A DNA stretch of 64,000 nucleotides. It comes from Candidatus Hydrogenedens sp. (GTDB lineage: Bacteria; Hydrogenedentota; Hydrogenedentia; Hydrogenedentales; JAEUWI01). The notes under the pieces are model-generated. The model was not told the origin of the DNA, did not search any database, and saw only the letters and a list, made by a program, of their open reading frames with translations. A program made the position numbers and the translations under genes. Positions 41,465 to 50,324 of the stretch are shown in pieces (positions within the stretch are counted from its first letter, which is position 1; the number at the start of each line of letters is the position of its first letter). The stretch lies in assembly GCA_016125095.1 (NCBI GenBank), contig WGMK01000016.1:124001-188000 (forward strand), written 5' to 3'.

Positions 41465-44389
41465 ATGTTGAAACATTGGAAGCGGTATTGCGTACGGGCG
41501 GGAGTGGCAGGGCTTGCCGCAACTGTCTTTTTCGCCGCGGGTACGGCGGAAGCGCAGGCGAAATTCCGCATTCTGCAGCTTAGCTCGAACGCGGGCGACG
41601 CGGAGCTCTGCGCCGATGGCGGCAATCCCATTTCGATCGGTTATCTGGATACGACTTTCGCGGCCGGATACATTACGGCCGGGCTTAGTTCGTTTTCCGC
41701 CACATTGCACGCGCAGGGCGACAACTGCGCGACGTCAGCCATCGACACCTTGGCCGTGAATCTGGGCGATCCCTCGTTCAGCACGATTGTGGTGGGGTTT
41801 GACGGAGCCGACGACAAGCTTGTCTTGCTCAATGATGATCTCACCCCCCCGGCGTCTGGCAAGGTGAAAGTGCGCCTCGTCAACTTCAATGAGTCGGCAC
41901 AGACCTACGACGTGACTCCGACCAGCGAGGCAGACGGCGGCACACCCCTTATCGACGATGTCGCCCCCTTGACTGCAAGCAGCTACGTTGAACTCGATGC
42001 GAATACCACGTTGAACGTGGAGCTTCGCGACGCGGCGTCCTCGCTGCCGTCCGTCCTCGATTTGGGCGACCTGAGTCTCCCCGAAGGCAGCATCGTTTCT
42101 CTGGTGCTAGTCGGTATCGAAGGCGACGGTACGACCCCCCTCATGGCGCTGCCGCTCGTTGACCTGGCTCCGCCGGCGGCGGAAGGCGAGGGCGCGACGG
42201 ACGGCGAGGGAGCGATTGATGGCGAGGGCGGTGGTGAAGGTGGTTCTGCGCTCGTTCGCGTGGTGCACGCCAGCCCGACTGCCGGGCAGGTTGAAACCTG
42301 TGTAAACGGCGGGTTCCTCGACAGCCCCACCTTCTTCGAAGCCGGGCTCTTCAGCGAAGTGACGCCGGGCAATTACGATTTCAACGTTTTCCCGCCGAGC
42401 TCGAACTGCACCGGTTCTCCGCTTGCCAACAAGCTTCAGACGATTAACGATGGCATTGCCTACACGATTGTCGCGGGCGACACTGTGGTCAAGGGAGGCG
42501 CGGGCGTCGAGCTGTTTGTGTTCGAGAACCCGGTTATCGGCGATCCCGGCGCAGGCAATGCCTTCATGCAGTTCGTGCACATGAGCCCGGGCGCTCCCGC
42601 AGTCGACTTGTCGGACGCCAACTCCGCACTTGGTGACGCGCCGTACTTCGATGACGTGGCCTATGGCACGCAGAGCGCCCGCATCAGCGTGGGCGCCCGC
42701 CTGCGCGCGCTGGAAATCCGCGACGCCGCAAACACCCAGACCCTCGCGAGCCTCGGCGAAGTGAACTTCGAAGAAGGCAAGTCCTACACGGTCTTCGCCG
42801 TGGGCCTCGCCGCTGGCGACCCGCCGCTGCAGATTGCCTTGGTCGATGACGAATCCGGCGAAGTGCTTGCTCCGCCGCCGGCCGAGGGCGAAGGCGAAGG
42901 TACCGTCGAGGGTGCCGAGGGTGAAGGCGAAGGTACCGTCGAAGGTGCCGAGGGCGAAGGCGAGCCGGTCGGCGACCCGCAGTTCAAGGCCCTCTTCGAC
43001 GCCTTCCTGCAGATCGACGGCGATGAAGACAAGCTGCTGACCCTGGCGGAAGTGCAGGGCTTCGACGCCGGCTTCACCCAGGAGAAGTTCAATGCGGCCG
43101 ACCTCGACGGTTCGGGCACGCTGACCCGCGGTGAAATCGACTTGGCCAAGGCACCGCTGGACCTGTGCAGCACGATGAACCAGCTGGTCGGCGTGGTGAA
43201 TAGCGACGTGCTCGGCCCGCTGTTGGCGGAACTGGGCGACGACCTGGACATCCTGTTCCAGCTTGAATGCACCGGTTCGGAAGACTTGAACGGACCCTTC
43301 CCGACGGCCGAGGGTGAAGGCGAAGGCGCCGGCACCTCGATCCTGCCCGGCCCGAACGGCATCCCGGACGGTCAGTTCGAGTTCGGCGTGCTCGCGGAAC
43401 TCGTGAACAACCGCGCGCTCTACGCCGGTCTCCCGACGGGCACGCTGCCGGGTCAGGTGGCTCCGGGCGCCGACCCGGACGCGATCGCCTTGGCGCTCAC
43501 GATCAACAACACGCTGTTCCTCGACGTGGTCGGGCCGTTCGCCGATACCTCGGTGCTTACGGCGCTGCTTCCGCTGCTGATCGATTTCGAAGCCGAGCCC
43601 TTCAACTTCACGCCGCCCTTCACGGATCCGGAAGAAGTAGAGACGATCAACGGCATCGTGACTGAGTTCCAGGCCCTGTTCCCGGGTATCTCTCGTCTGA
43701 TCGCCGCCTATGCGACGCTGGGTGACGAAGACTCCATCGGCGTGGTGCTTGCCGTGGCCGACCTCATCAACAACCTGTTGATCGACAACGGCCTCGACTC
43801 CATCATCGGTACCTTCCCGACCAGCGGCTTTGCCACCAACAATGCCATCCTGGGCCTGAACGGCGACGCGGACGGCGACGGCTGCTCGCAAATCAACGAG
43901 TTCTCCGAGTTCGGTGGCTCGTCGTCGACGTACGTCGCTGCGGCGCTGGATCCGTCGACCACCGCAAGCGCTTGCTCGGTGGTTGAAGGTGAAGGCGATG
44001 GCCAGCCTGATGGCGAAGGCGACGGCGCGGTCGATGGTGAAGGCCCGCAGGACGGTGAAGCCGAAGTCGTGCTCACGTTCTACGACGCCGACACCGACGA
44101 GGACGGCTTCATCAGCCTGAGCGAACTGCTCCGCATAGTGCAGCTGTACAATGCGGGCGCCTACTTCTGCACCAACGATATCAACTCGGAAGACGGCTAC
44201 TCCGTCGAGGATAGCGGCATCGATTTCGGCACGGGCAACTGCACGCCGCACGATGCGGACTTCCTGCAGGATGGCGTTGAAGGCGTGTTGGAGCTGAGCG
44301 AGCTCCTGCGCCCGATCCAGTTCTTCAACCTGGGCGGACAGCTGGTGCTGAACGGCTCGACCGAAGACGGCTGGGACGTTACGCTCTAA
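41465..44389 (+). CDS. Large exported protein: two DUF4397 domains, EF-hand region, dockerin-like tail
   Basis: A 974-residue secreted protein with a signal peptide ending GTAEAQA. Two DUF4397 domains follow (around residues 32-235 with FRILQLSSNAGDAELC, and 260-470 with VRVVHASPTAGQVETC), separated by an EGEG/DGEG linker. Then comes GEGEGTVEGAEGEGEGT-type linker, an EF-hand-like region (FLQIDGDEDKLLTLAEV, NAADLDGSGTLTRGEI), a 300-residue domain I do not recognise, another DGEG linker, and the duplicated tail module: DADTDEDGFISLSELLRIVQ with a complete EF-hand loop and VLELSELLRPIQFFN without one, ending STEDGWDVTL. The ribosome site is GGAGG. It is probably a calcium-binding surface or matrix protein. 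A strong terminator follows. Confidence 0.8.
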   Translation: MLKHWKRYCVRAGVAGLAATVFFAAGTAEAQAKFRILQLSSNAGDAELCADGGNPISIGYLDTTFAAGYITAGLSSFSATLHAQGDNCATSAIDTLAVNLGDPSFSTIVVGFDGADDKLVLLNDDLTPPASGKVKVRLVNFNESAQTYDVTPTSEADGGTPLIDDVAPLTASSYVELDANTTLNVELRDAASSLPSVLDLGDLSLPEGSIVSLVLVGIEGDGTTPLMALPLVDLAPPAAEGEGATDGEGAIDGEGGGEGGSALVRVVHASPTAGQVETCVNGGFLDSPTFFEAGLFSEVTPGNYDFNVFPPSSNCTGSPLANKLQTINDGIAYTIVAGDTVVKGGAGVELFVFENPVIGDPGAGNAFMQFVHMSPGAPAVDLSDANSALGDAPYFDDVAYGTQSARISVGARLRALEIRDAANTQTLASLGEVNFEEGKSYTVFAVGLAAGDPPLQIALVDDESGEVLAPPPAEGEGEGTVEGAEGEGEGTVEGAEGEGEPVGDPQFKALFDAFLQIDGDEDKLLTLAEVQGFDAGFTQEKFNAADLDGSGTLTRGEIDLAKAPLDLCSTMNQLVGVVNSDVLGPLLAELGDDLDILFQLECTGSEDLNGPFPTAEGEGEGAGTSILPGPNGIPDGQFEFGVLAELVNNRALYAGLPTGTLPGQVAPGADPDAIALALTINNTLFLDVVGPFADTSVLTALLPLLIDFEAEPFNFTPPFTDPEEVETINGIVTEFQALFPGISRLIAAYATLGDEDSIGVVLAVADLINNLLIDNGLDSIIGTFPTSGFATNNAILGLNGDADGDGCSQINEFSEFGGSSSTYVAAALDPSTTASACSVVEGEGDGQPDGEGDGAVDGEGPQDGEAEVVLTFYDADTDEDGFISLSELLRIVQLYNAGAYFCTNDINSEDGYSVEDSGIDFGTGNCTPHDADFLQDGVEGVLELSELLRPIQFFNLGGQLVLNGSTEDGWDVTL
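42881..42966 (+). repeat. Glu-Gly linker repeat in the DUF4397 gene
   Basis: A 39-base unit encoding AEGEGEGTVEG is repeated twice with a third partial copy, joining the second DUF4397 domain to the EF-hand region. Confidence 0.8.
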
Positions 44390-44413
44390 GCCGACCTACA
44401 GTTCAATACTCCG

Positions 44414-44451
44414 GCGGCCGGTTCCTGAGGGAACCGGCCGCTGTGCTTTTT
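44414..44451 (+). terminator. Intrinsic terminator after the DUF4397 gene
   Basis: A perfect 12-bp stem, GCGGCCGGTTCC with GGAACCGGCCGC, closes a TGAG loop; a T-rich tail GTGCTTTTT follows. It insulates the two neighbouring surface-protein genes. Confidence 0.9.
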
Positions 44452-44537
44452 AAGCAACCTGAGCACTTCCCTTGTGAAGCGGACTCCCGTATACTCCACG
44501 GGAACGTTGGTAATCGGGCAGCACAGGAGGCTGAAAA

Positions 44538-47177
44538 ATGGGGAAAACATGGATGCACCAGTGGGGGATTGCCGGTGCGATTGCATGCTTGGCGGCGTTC
44601 GGGGCTTCAGCGCAGGACGCCCCCGGGCTGGCCTACGTGTTCGGGCACACGGGCGAAATCCACTATGTGAACAACAAGGCCTTCCTGGATTTCGGCGGTA
44701 CGCCAACCGATAGCCACACGGCGAATGGCATCACCTTCAACCTGTTTTACGAAGATGTGCGGCAGAGCACGGGAGCAGGCTTCGACGACGCGGTGAAAGG
44801 GCCGGCGGCGCGGGCGCGGATGCTCGACGTGCTGGACTACCTGGCCGCCACGCTCAATGAGACCGGCACGCTGGATGTCTACTTCAATCTCTCTAACAAC
44901 GCGGGCAATGCCGCCTTGGCGTCTGCCGGCACGCTCTATTTCACCTCGCCCGGGTTCAATTCGCCCACCACGCTGTTCCGCCTGAAGAACGACGTCAAGC
45001 CCGCGGCGGCCTTTCCGGAAATCGTCGTGACCGTAGACTTCGGCTACAACTACAACCTAACCAGCAGCGCCACCGCGCCGGGCACGTTCGACTTCTTCTC
45101 GATTCTGCTGCACGAGTTTACGCATGGCCTCGGCTTCGCCAGCGTAACCCAGCCCGACGGCAGCAGCGGTCTGGCCCCCAACGCGCGCACCAAATACGAC
45201 CAGTTTCTGGTAAAGGGCCAGGGCGGCGACAACATCTACAATCCGGCCTTTACGGGCACTGCGGCCGACCTGAAGAGCAACGACCTGTTCTTCGAGGGCA
45301 CGAACGCCACAACGGCCTACGACCAGGCCGGCGTACAAGCCGGCATCTTCGCACCGAACGCTGCGGACTCCAACGATTTCTGGTTCGGCATCGACAACGA
45401 CAATGTCGAGGGCGAAGGCGAAGACGAGGTTGAGGACGGCTTCGTGCAGGGCAGCAGCATTTCGCACTGGGACACGTTCCAGATTGTCGGCGGCGCCGTG
45501 ATGGAGCATGCCATTTCCTCCGGTTTCGACCGCCGGGAGTATTCGCCCGTCGATGTCGGCGCGCTGGTGGATATCGGCTGGACCCTGGCGGCCCTGGTTG
45601 CCGCGCCCGAGGGCGAAGGTGAAGGCGGCGGCGAGGGGGTTATCGAGGGGGATGGCGCGCCCGACGGCGAAGGGACGGTGGATGGCGAGGGCGTGGTCGA
45701 TGGCTCCACGGACGGCGAAGGTACGGTGGATGGCGCGCCCGACGGCGAAGGAACGCCGGATGGAGAAGGTGTCGTGGACGGTTCGTCGGACGGGGAAGGC
45801 GTGGTCGATGGCGAGGGTATCGTAGACGGTGAGGGAGGTATTGACGGCGAAGGCGTCGTCGATGGCGAGGGAATCGTGGACGGCGAAGGCGAACCCAGCG
45901 GCACCGTGATTCTGACCCCGATTGCCGACGCCACGATGTACGAATCTGTGGATGGCTCGACCGCCAACGGCGCCGGTGAGCGGCTCTTTACCGGCGTCAG
46001 CGGAGACGACGTGGCCCGCCGGGCTCTGCTCCTGTTCGACGTCGCCGCGTTCGTGCCCGAAGGGGCCAATATCCTCTCCGCCGAATTGCAGTTGAACCTG
46101 TCGAAAGCCCCCAATGGCGCTTCAGAAACGTTCGTCGATGTGCACCGCGTTACGCAATCCTGGACCGAGGGCCTCTCGAATCCGCTGGGCGAAGAGGGCC
46201 TGCCCTCGGCGGCGCTTTTCGGCGATGTGACCTGGCTGCACCGCACGTTCAACTCGGTGCTCTGGACCACGCCCGGTGGCGACTTCTTCGCGCAGCCCAG
46301 CGCCTCCACCAGTGTGAACGGTACCGGGCCGGTGTCGATCAACAGTGATGGCCTGGCCGACGACGTGACTGCGTGGCTCGCGACCCCGCAGTTCAACTTC
46401 GGCTGGGTGCTGCTTGGCGATGAAGGTGCCCCGGGTGAAGCACGTCGTTTCGACTCGCGCGAGAATCCCACCACCGGCAACCGGCCGCAACTGGTCATCA
46501 CCTTCGGTCCCGAGCCTACCGAAGGCGCTGTGGATGGCGAGGGCGTGGTAGACGGCGAGGGTCAGCCCGGAGGAGAAGGCACGCCCGACGGCGAGGGGGT
46601 CACGGACGGAGAAGGACAAGCCGGCGGTGAAGGCACCGCAGACGGCGAAGGAACCCCGGACGGAGAGGGCATCACCGAAGGCGACGGCGAAGGGGGCGAC
46701 CCGACGGCGCAAGATCTGCTGCTCGATTTCGCCGATATCGACAGCTCGGGCGATGGCCTTCTGAGCCTCGCCGAGCTGCAGTTCGCGGGCTACACCCTGC
46801 AGGATCTCCTGTTGCTCGACACCAACGCAGACCTGTTGTTGTCGGTAGCGGAACTGCTGGAAGCCGCAGGCGGCGGCATCATCCACAGCGGCGATACCGA
46901 CGGCGACGGCGCATTTCAGCTGGATGAGTTGCTGCGCATCATTCAGCTCTTCAATTCCGATGGCTACGCCTGCGCCGCCACGCCGGGCTCCACCGAAGAC
47001 GGCTATATCGTCGGCGCCGGGTCGCTCTCCGGATGCCTGCGCCATGCGGCGGATTATCTGGCCCCGGCGGGTAGTCTTTCGCTTAGCGAGCTGCTCCGCG
47101 CTATCCAGTTCTTCAACCTCGGGTCTATCACCTTCTGCGAAGGCGTCGGCGAAGACGACTTCTGCCCCGGAACCTGA
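44538..47177 (+). CDS. Exported zinc metalloprotease with DNRLRE-like domain and dockerin-like tail
   Basis: An 879-residue secreted protein. After a signal peptide (AAFGASAQDAP) comes a metalloprotease domain: LLHEFTHGLGF gives the zinc ligands His192 and His196 and the catalytic Glu193, while SISHWD supplies a likely third ligand, and a Met-containing turn (VMEHAISSGF) leads to the DVGALVDIGW end typical of this protease group. Next are a long DGEG linker (residues 358-453), a DNRLRE/disaggregatase-like beta domain (TMYESVDGSTANGAGERLFTG to RPQLVITFGPE), a second DGEG linker, a short EF-hand-like region, and the tail module with DTDGDGAFQLDELLRIIQLF and SLSLSELLRAIQFFN, ending EDDFCPGT. GGAGG precedes the ATG. 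It probably works at or beyond the cell surface. Confidence 0.82.
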   Translation: MGKTWMHQWGIAGAIACLAAFGASAQDAPGLAYVFGHTGEIHYVNNKAFLDFGGTPTDSHTANGITFNLFYEDVRQSTGAGFDDAVKGPAARARMLDVLDYLAATLNETGTLDVYFNLSNNAGNAALASAGTLYFTSPGFNSPTTLFRLKNDVKPAAAFPEIVVTVDFGYNYNLTSSATAPGTFDFFSILLHEFTHGLGFASVTQPDGSSGLAPNARTKYDQFLVKGQGGDNIYNPAFTGTAADLKSNDLFFEGTNATTAYDQAGVQAGIFAPNAADSNDFWFGIDNDNVEGEGEDEVEDGFVQGSSISHWDTFQIVGGAVMEHAISSGFDRREYSPVDVGALVDIGWTLAALVAAPEGEGEGGGEGVIEGDGAPDGEGTVDGEGVVDGSTDGEGTVDGAPDGEGTPDGEGVVDGSSDGEGVVDGEGIVDGEGGIDGEGVVDGEGIVDGEGEPSGTVILTPIADATMYESVDGSTANGAGERLFTGVSGDDVARRALLLFDVAAFVPEGANILSAELQLNLSKAPNGASETFVDVHRVTQSWTEGLSNPLGEEGLPSAALFGDVTWLHRTFNSVLWTTPGGDFFAQPSASTSVNGTGPVSINSDGLADDVTAWLATPQFNFGWVLLGDEGAPGEARRFDSRENPTTGNRPQLVITFGPEPTEGAVDGEGVVDGEGQPGGEGTPDGEGVTDGEGQAGGEGTADGEGTPDGEGITEGDGEGGDPTAQDLLLDFADIDSSGDGLLSLAELQFAGYTLQDLLLLDTNADLLLSVAELLEAAGGGIIHSGDTDGDGAFQLDELLRIIQLFNSDGYACAATPGSTEDGYIVGAGSLSGCLRHAADYLAPAGSLSLSELLRAIQFFNLGSITFCEGVGEDDFCPGT
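45609..45897 (+). repeat. DGEG linker repeat 1 of the metalloprotease gene
   Basis: About 290 bases of imperfect 18-base and 12-base units encoding xxDGEG or xDGEG. The pattern is the same as in the gene at 14672-15481. Confidence 0.85.
46520..46699 (+). repeat. DGEG linker repeat 2 of the metalloprotease gene
   Basis: Roughly ten more six-residue units (for example VVDGEGQPGGEGTPDGEG) between the DNRLRE-like domain and the C-terminal modules. Confidence 0.85.
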
Positions 47178-47194
47178 GCACATTCAACTCCTTC

Positions 47195-47234
47195 TGCCGC
47201 GGCGGCCCCATCGGTCCGCCGCGGCATTTTCTTT
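47195..47234 (+). terminator. Intrinsic terminator after the metalloprotease gene
   Basis: An 11-bp stem, TGCCGCGGCGG with CCGCCGCGGCA, and a ten-base loop, followed by TTTTCTTT. Confidence 0.88.
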
Positions 47235-47241
47235 GCCTCCA

Positions 47242-47270
47242 TTGCTTACCTAACGATAGGTAGCTATACT
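47242..47270 (+). promoter_or_regulatory. Promoter with an inverted-repeat operator in its spacer
   Basis: TTGCTT (47242-47247) and TATACT (47265-47270) are 17 bases apart. The palindrome TACCTA-ACGA-TAGGTA (47247-47262) fills the spacer, an arrangement typical of TetR-type repression. Transcription should start at or next to the ATG at 47277, so the mRNA is probably leaderless. Confidence 0.65.
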
Positions 47271-47276
47271 CCCGCC

Positions 47277-48170
47277 ATGAGTACGCCGCCCGACCAGCCC
47301 AATCGCAACGCGCGCCATCGGGCCGAACACCATCCCATCGCCATCGGGTTTATCCGCAAGGTGTTCGCCGTGCTGGGTGTGGTGGCGCCCGACCTGGGCG
47401 GCAGGCTGGCCACGCGGATCTTCCGGACGCCGCGGCGGCACCAAACGCCGGCTTTCGAGCAGGAAATTCGCGCCAAGGCCGCCCGGCACGACACGGTGGA
47501 ACACGAAGGCATGCGCCTCGACGTGCTCGAGTGGGGCGCCGGCGAACGCGCGGTGCTGCTGGTACACGGCTGGGAAGGCCGCGGCACGCACCTGGGCCGC
47601 TTTGTCGAACCGCTGGTCGCGGCGGGCTTTCGCGTGGTCGCCTTCGACGGCCCGGCGCATGGCCAGTCGGAAGGAAAGCGCACCGACGTCATCACCTTCA
47701 GCAGCAGCCTGCACACGATGGCATCGCAAAAAGGACCATTTTACGCTGCCATCGGGCACAGCTTCGGCGGCGCCACCACGCTGTTCGCTGCCCATTGCGG
47801 CCTGGCGCTGGAGCGCGCCGTCATTATCGCGGCACCCTCCCAGGTCGCCTATGTGGCCGGGCGGTTCCGGGAGGCCGTGGGCCTGCCCGACGCCGTTTTC
47901 GAGCGCCACCTGCACCACTTGGGCCGATGCTTCGGCATGTCCGTTGAATCGGCGGATGTCAACCGATTCGTGGAGAAACTCGATATCAAGGGGATGGTGG
48001 TGCACTGCCGGGACGATGCCGAGATCGAGGTCGAACAGGGCGAACGGCTGCATCGCGCATGGCCGGGCTCGAAAATGCTTGCCACATCCGGCCTCGGGCA
48101 TCGCCGGGTATTGAAGGAGCCGGAAGTAATCGGGGCGGTCGTCGCGTTCCTATCGGGGCAGACGGACTGA
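47277..48170 (+). CDS. Alpha/beta hydrolase
   Basis: A 297-residue enzyme. A basic N-terminal region of about 75 residues precedes the alpha/beta-hydrolase core: LLVHGWEGRGTH (oxyanion hole), FDGPAHGQSEG, the nucleophile elbow GHSFGGAT, and a late histidine in TSGLGHRRVLKEP; a candidate acid lies in VVHCRDDAEIE. There is no clear signal peptide, so it is probably cytoplasmic. I chose the ATG at 47277; no ribosome site precedes it because the predicted transcript starts there. An inverted-repeat operator suggests induction by a ligand through a TetR-like repressor encoded elsewhere. Substrate unknown. Confidence 0.82.
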   Translation: MSTPPDQPNRNARHRAEHHPIAIGFIRKVFAVLGVVAPDLGGRLATRIFRTPRRHQTPAFEQEIRAKAARHDTVEHEGMRLDVLEWGAGERAVLLVHGWEGRGTHLGRFVEPLVAAGFRVVAFDGPAHGQSEGKRTDVITFSSSLHTMASQKGPFYAAIGHSFGGATTLFAAHCGLALERAVIIAAPSQVAYVAGRFREAVGLPDAVFERHLHHLGRCFGMSVESADVNRFVEKLDIKGMVVHCRDDAEIEVEQGERLHRAWPGSKMLATSGLGHRRVLKEPEVIGAVVAFLSGQTD

Positions 48171-48174
48171 CTCG

Positions 48175-48197
48175 GCCCGCGGAATCGGGCTTTTATT
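48175..48197 (+). terminator. Short intrinsic terminator after the alpha/beta hydrolase gene
   Basis: A GCCCG/CGGGC stem with a six-base loop is followed by TTTTATT. It is weak but well placed. Confidence 0.5.
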
Positions 48198-48272
48198 GAT
48201 ACACGGATATCATCTATACTCCAAGGCCTTGGGCAAGGCCGCCGTTTTTCGCCGTTCCAGGAGGTCGAAGCA

Positions 48273-48881
48273 ATGAAACGATGGATGAAGCGCCTGGCGA
48301 TTCTGCCGGTCATCGCGCTGTTCGGGCTGGGCATGTGGGCCTTTAACCACTACGAGAAGGTGCAGGACAGCAGCCGCATTCACGCCAAGCTGCTCGGCCA
48401 GTTGATGGAGACCCCCCACGCCAAGGAATTCAAGGCGCGGGACTGGACCGAGCTGAAGGCCATGGCCGACCGCGGCGAACTGGATCAGCTGGCGGGCCAG
48501 GAAATCGTGCTCGCGGGTTATGGGCTGCCGGCCAACGATTCCTTCATCAAGGACATGGGCAGCCTGGCGTCGCTGGTGGTGGATGTGTGCTGCCCGAAGC
48601 CCGTCATGTACAAGCATGTGACCATCGTGGACATCAGCCCGCTGCCCTACAACTCGTACTTCTTTCAAGAGACCCCGGACGATGTGACGCTCCGGGTGCA
48701 GATTGCCGACGGGAAGGCCGTGGAGTTCGCCGCGAACTCGCCCGCGTTTTTCCGGGGCACGCTGCAGAAGAACGACACGGGCAAGGGCCCGCGCTATGTG
48801 CTGGCCGCGGGTGAGAAGCTGGACACCTCGCGCGGCAGCATTCTGGCGGGCGCGCGCAAGACGCCGCCCGCGAAGAGCTAG
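48273..48881 (+). CDS. Membrane-anchored or exported protein of unknown function
   Basis: A 202-residue protein with a basic N-terminus and one hydrophobic segment (LAILPVIALFGLGMWAF) that may be a signal anchor. The rest is soluble, with VVDVCCPKPVMYKHVTIVDISPLPYN as the most distinctive part; the paired cysteines could bind a metal or form a disulfide. No family is recognised. GGAGG stands nine bases before the ATG. It converges on the glycoside hydrolase gene with three bases between the stop codons. Confidence 0.6.
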   Translation: MKRWMKRLAILPVIALFGLGMWAFNHYEKVQDSSRIHAKLLGQLMETPHAKEFKARDWTELKAMADRGELDQLAGQEIVLAGYGLPANDSFIKDMGSLASLVVDVCCPKPVMYKHVTIVDISPLPYNSYFFQETPDDVTLRVQIADGKAVEFAANSPAFFRGTLQKNDTGKGPRYVLAAGEKLDTSRGSILAGARKTPPAKS

Positions 48882-48884
48882 GCC

Positions 48885-50261
48885 TTACTCGCCTGCGTGC
48901 AGGCTCCAGACGTTCTCATTCACCGCGCGTAAGCGGTCCGTCAGCGCCGGCCACGGTTCGTCCTCGATGGTGACCAAGCCGTAGTTGCCGTTCTCGCCGT
49001 CGTGCGCGCGGCCGCCGGCGGGCTCATCCATCCACTGAAACCAGTGATAGCCCACAAAGGCCGGTTGCGACATCCACTGCGTCACGTAGTGCTCGAACTT
49101 GTCGGCCCGATCCTGCTGCGTGGCCACCGTGGGCTGAATGAGCATGCCGGGCGGAAACGAATTCGGGTTGTTGCTTTCCCGCCCGCGGAAACTGAACTCC
49201 GTCACCATCAGCGGCTTTCCGGTCAGTTCGTGGAAGGCGGCCAGGTCCGGCTTCGTGTCAATCCGCAGCGAGGTTTTGCCCGTCAGTTTCAGCGCGAGCT
49301 TCCCCAGCCAGCCCGCCTCGTAATAGTTGATGGTGACCACATCGCAGAATTCGCCGCAGGCGCGCACCACCGGCCGCGGCGCAAGCACCCACACGAACCG
49401 GCATCCGAGAATCAAGTGGTGATCGTCCTTCGAGCGGATCCCCTCGGCGGCGTTCCGGAAGTATTCGCGTGCGGCCAGGTACACGAATTCCTCCATGTCC
49501 GCCTCGGCCCGGGCACGGTTGCGCGGCGTCACCTTGCGGGCCTCGCGCAGCGAATCCCAGTCCTCGGCCTTCGCCAGCCAGACCCGCGCGAAGGCCGCGA
49601 AGTCCTCGTAGCGCTCCTGCAGGAACGCCATCAGGCGCTGCTTGCCGGGGGCTTCGGACGGCATGGCCATGTAGCCGGGAAACAGGTCGGGGTAAAAGCG
49701 CCAATCCGTCGACCAGGGCAGCTCGTTGTCCAGGTAATAGCCGATGAGGTTCGGGTCGTCGACGTATGCCTCCACGCGCGAGGCGCGCTCGCGGATGCCG
49801 TCCTGCACCGCCGGGTCGAAAAAATCCGGCACGGAATCCTTGCCCCAGCCGCCGCCGCTCACGCCGAGCTCGACCGTGTAGGGAAAGTCCTTCCGCAGTT
49901 CCTCGCCGCTCCAGTTGCCCAGCGTGTTCAGCCCCCAGGCGTGGTAACGCTCGCGGGTCGCCTCTGCCCAGCCCTCGTCGGAGCCATGCTTCGCCAGCAC
50001 ATTGTCGCGATAGGGCCGGGTGTCCGTGCCCCGGAGGATGTCGCCGCGCGGATTCACCACACAGCTGCCGAGCGACAGAAAGGCGTGGCCCCCCGGCGTC
50101 ACCAGCCACCAGCGGCCGTCCGCCTCCTGCGTGCGAAACCACGGCGCCGCGCCGAAGTCCTTCGCCATCCAGCCGCCATAGGCATCGAATTCCGGCGCAT
50201 CCGCAGCGGCCGACATCGCGACCGCGCAAAGCAGCAAGGCGAAGGCATATCGAAACACCAT
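48885..50261 (-). CDS. Exported glycoside hydrolase, agarase/beta-galactosidase-like TIM barrel
   Basis: A 458-residue secreted enzyme with a signal peptide (LLLCAVAMSAAADAP). The layout is that of clan A retaining glycosidases: GYYLDNELPWS near residue 175 holds the likely acid/base glutamate and KPLMVTEFSFRG near residue 358 the likely nucleophile. The N-terminal WWLVTPGGHAFLSLGSCVV and HAWGLNTLGNW recall GH50 and related agarases. It should cut a polysaccharide or galactoside outside the cell. The GGGAGGG ribosome site is close to the ATG. The esterase gene reads in the same direction 63 bases upstream. Confidence 0.8.
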   Translation of the reverse strand: MVFRYAFALLLCAVAMSAAADAPEFDAYGGWMAKDFGAAPWFRTQEADGRWWLVTPGGHAFLSLGSCVVNPRGDILRGTDTRPYRDNVLAKHGSDEGWAEATRERYHAWGLNTLGNWSGEELRKDFPYTVELGVSGGGWGKDSVPDFFDPAVQDGIRERASRVEAYVDDPNLIGYYLDNELPWSTDWRFYPDLFPGYMAMPSEAPGKQRLMAFLQERYEDFAAFARVWLAKAEDWDSLREARKVTPRNRARAEADMEEFVYLAAREYFRNAAEGIRSKDDHHLILGCRFVWVLAPRPVVRACGEFCDVVTINYYEAGWLGKLALKLTGKTSLRIDTKPDLAAFHELTGKPLMVTEFSFRGRESNNPNSFPPGMLIQPTVATQQDRADKFEHYVTQWMSQPAFVGYHWFQWMDEPAGGRAHDGENGNYGLVTIEDEPWPALTDRLRAVNENVWSLHAGE

Positions 50262-50324
50262 GACACCCTCCCGAATGGTTACGCTCCGGGATTGGACCGC
50301 CGCCCCGGCGGTTCGGTTACGACA

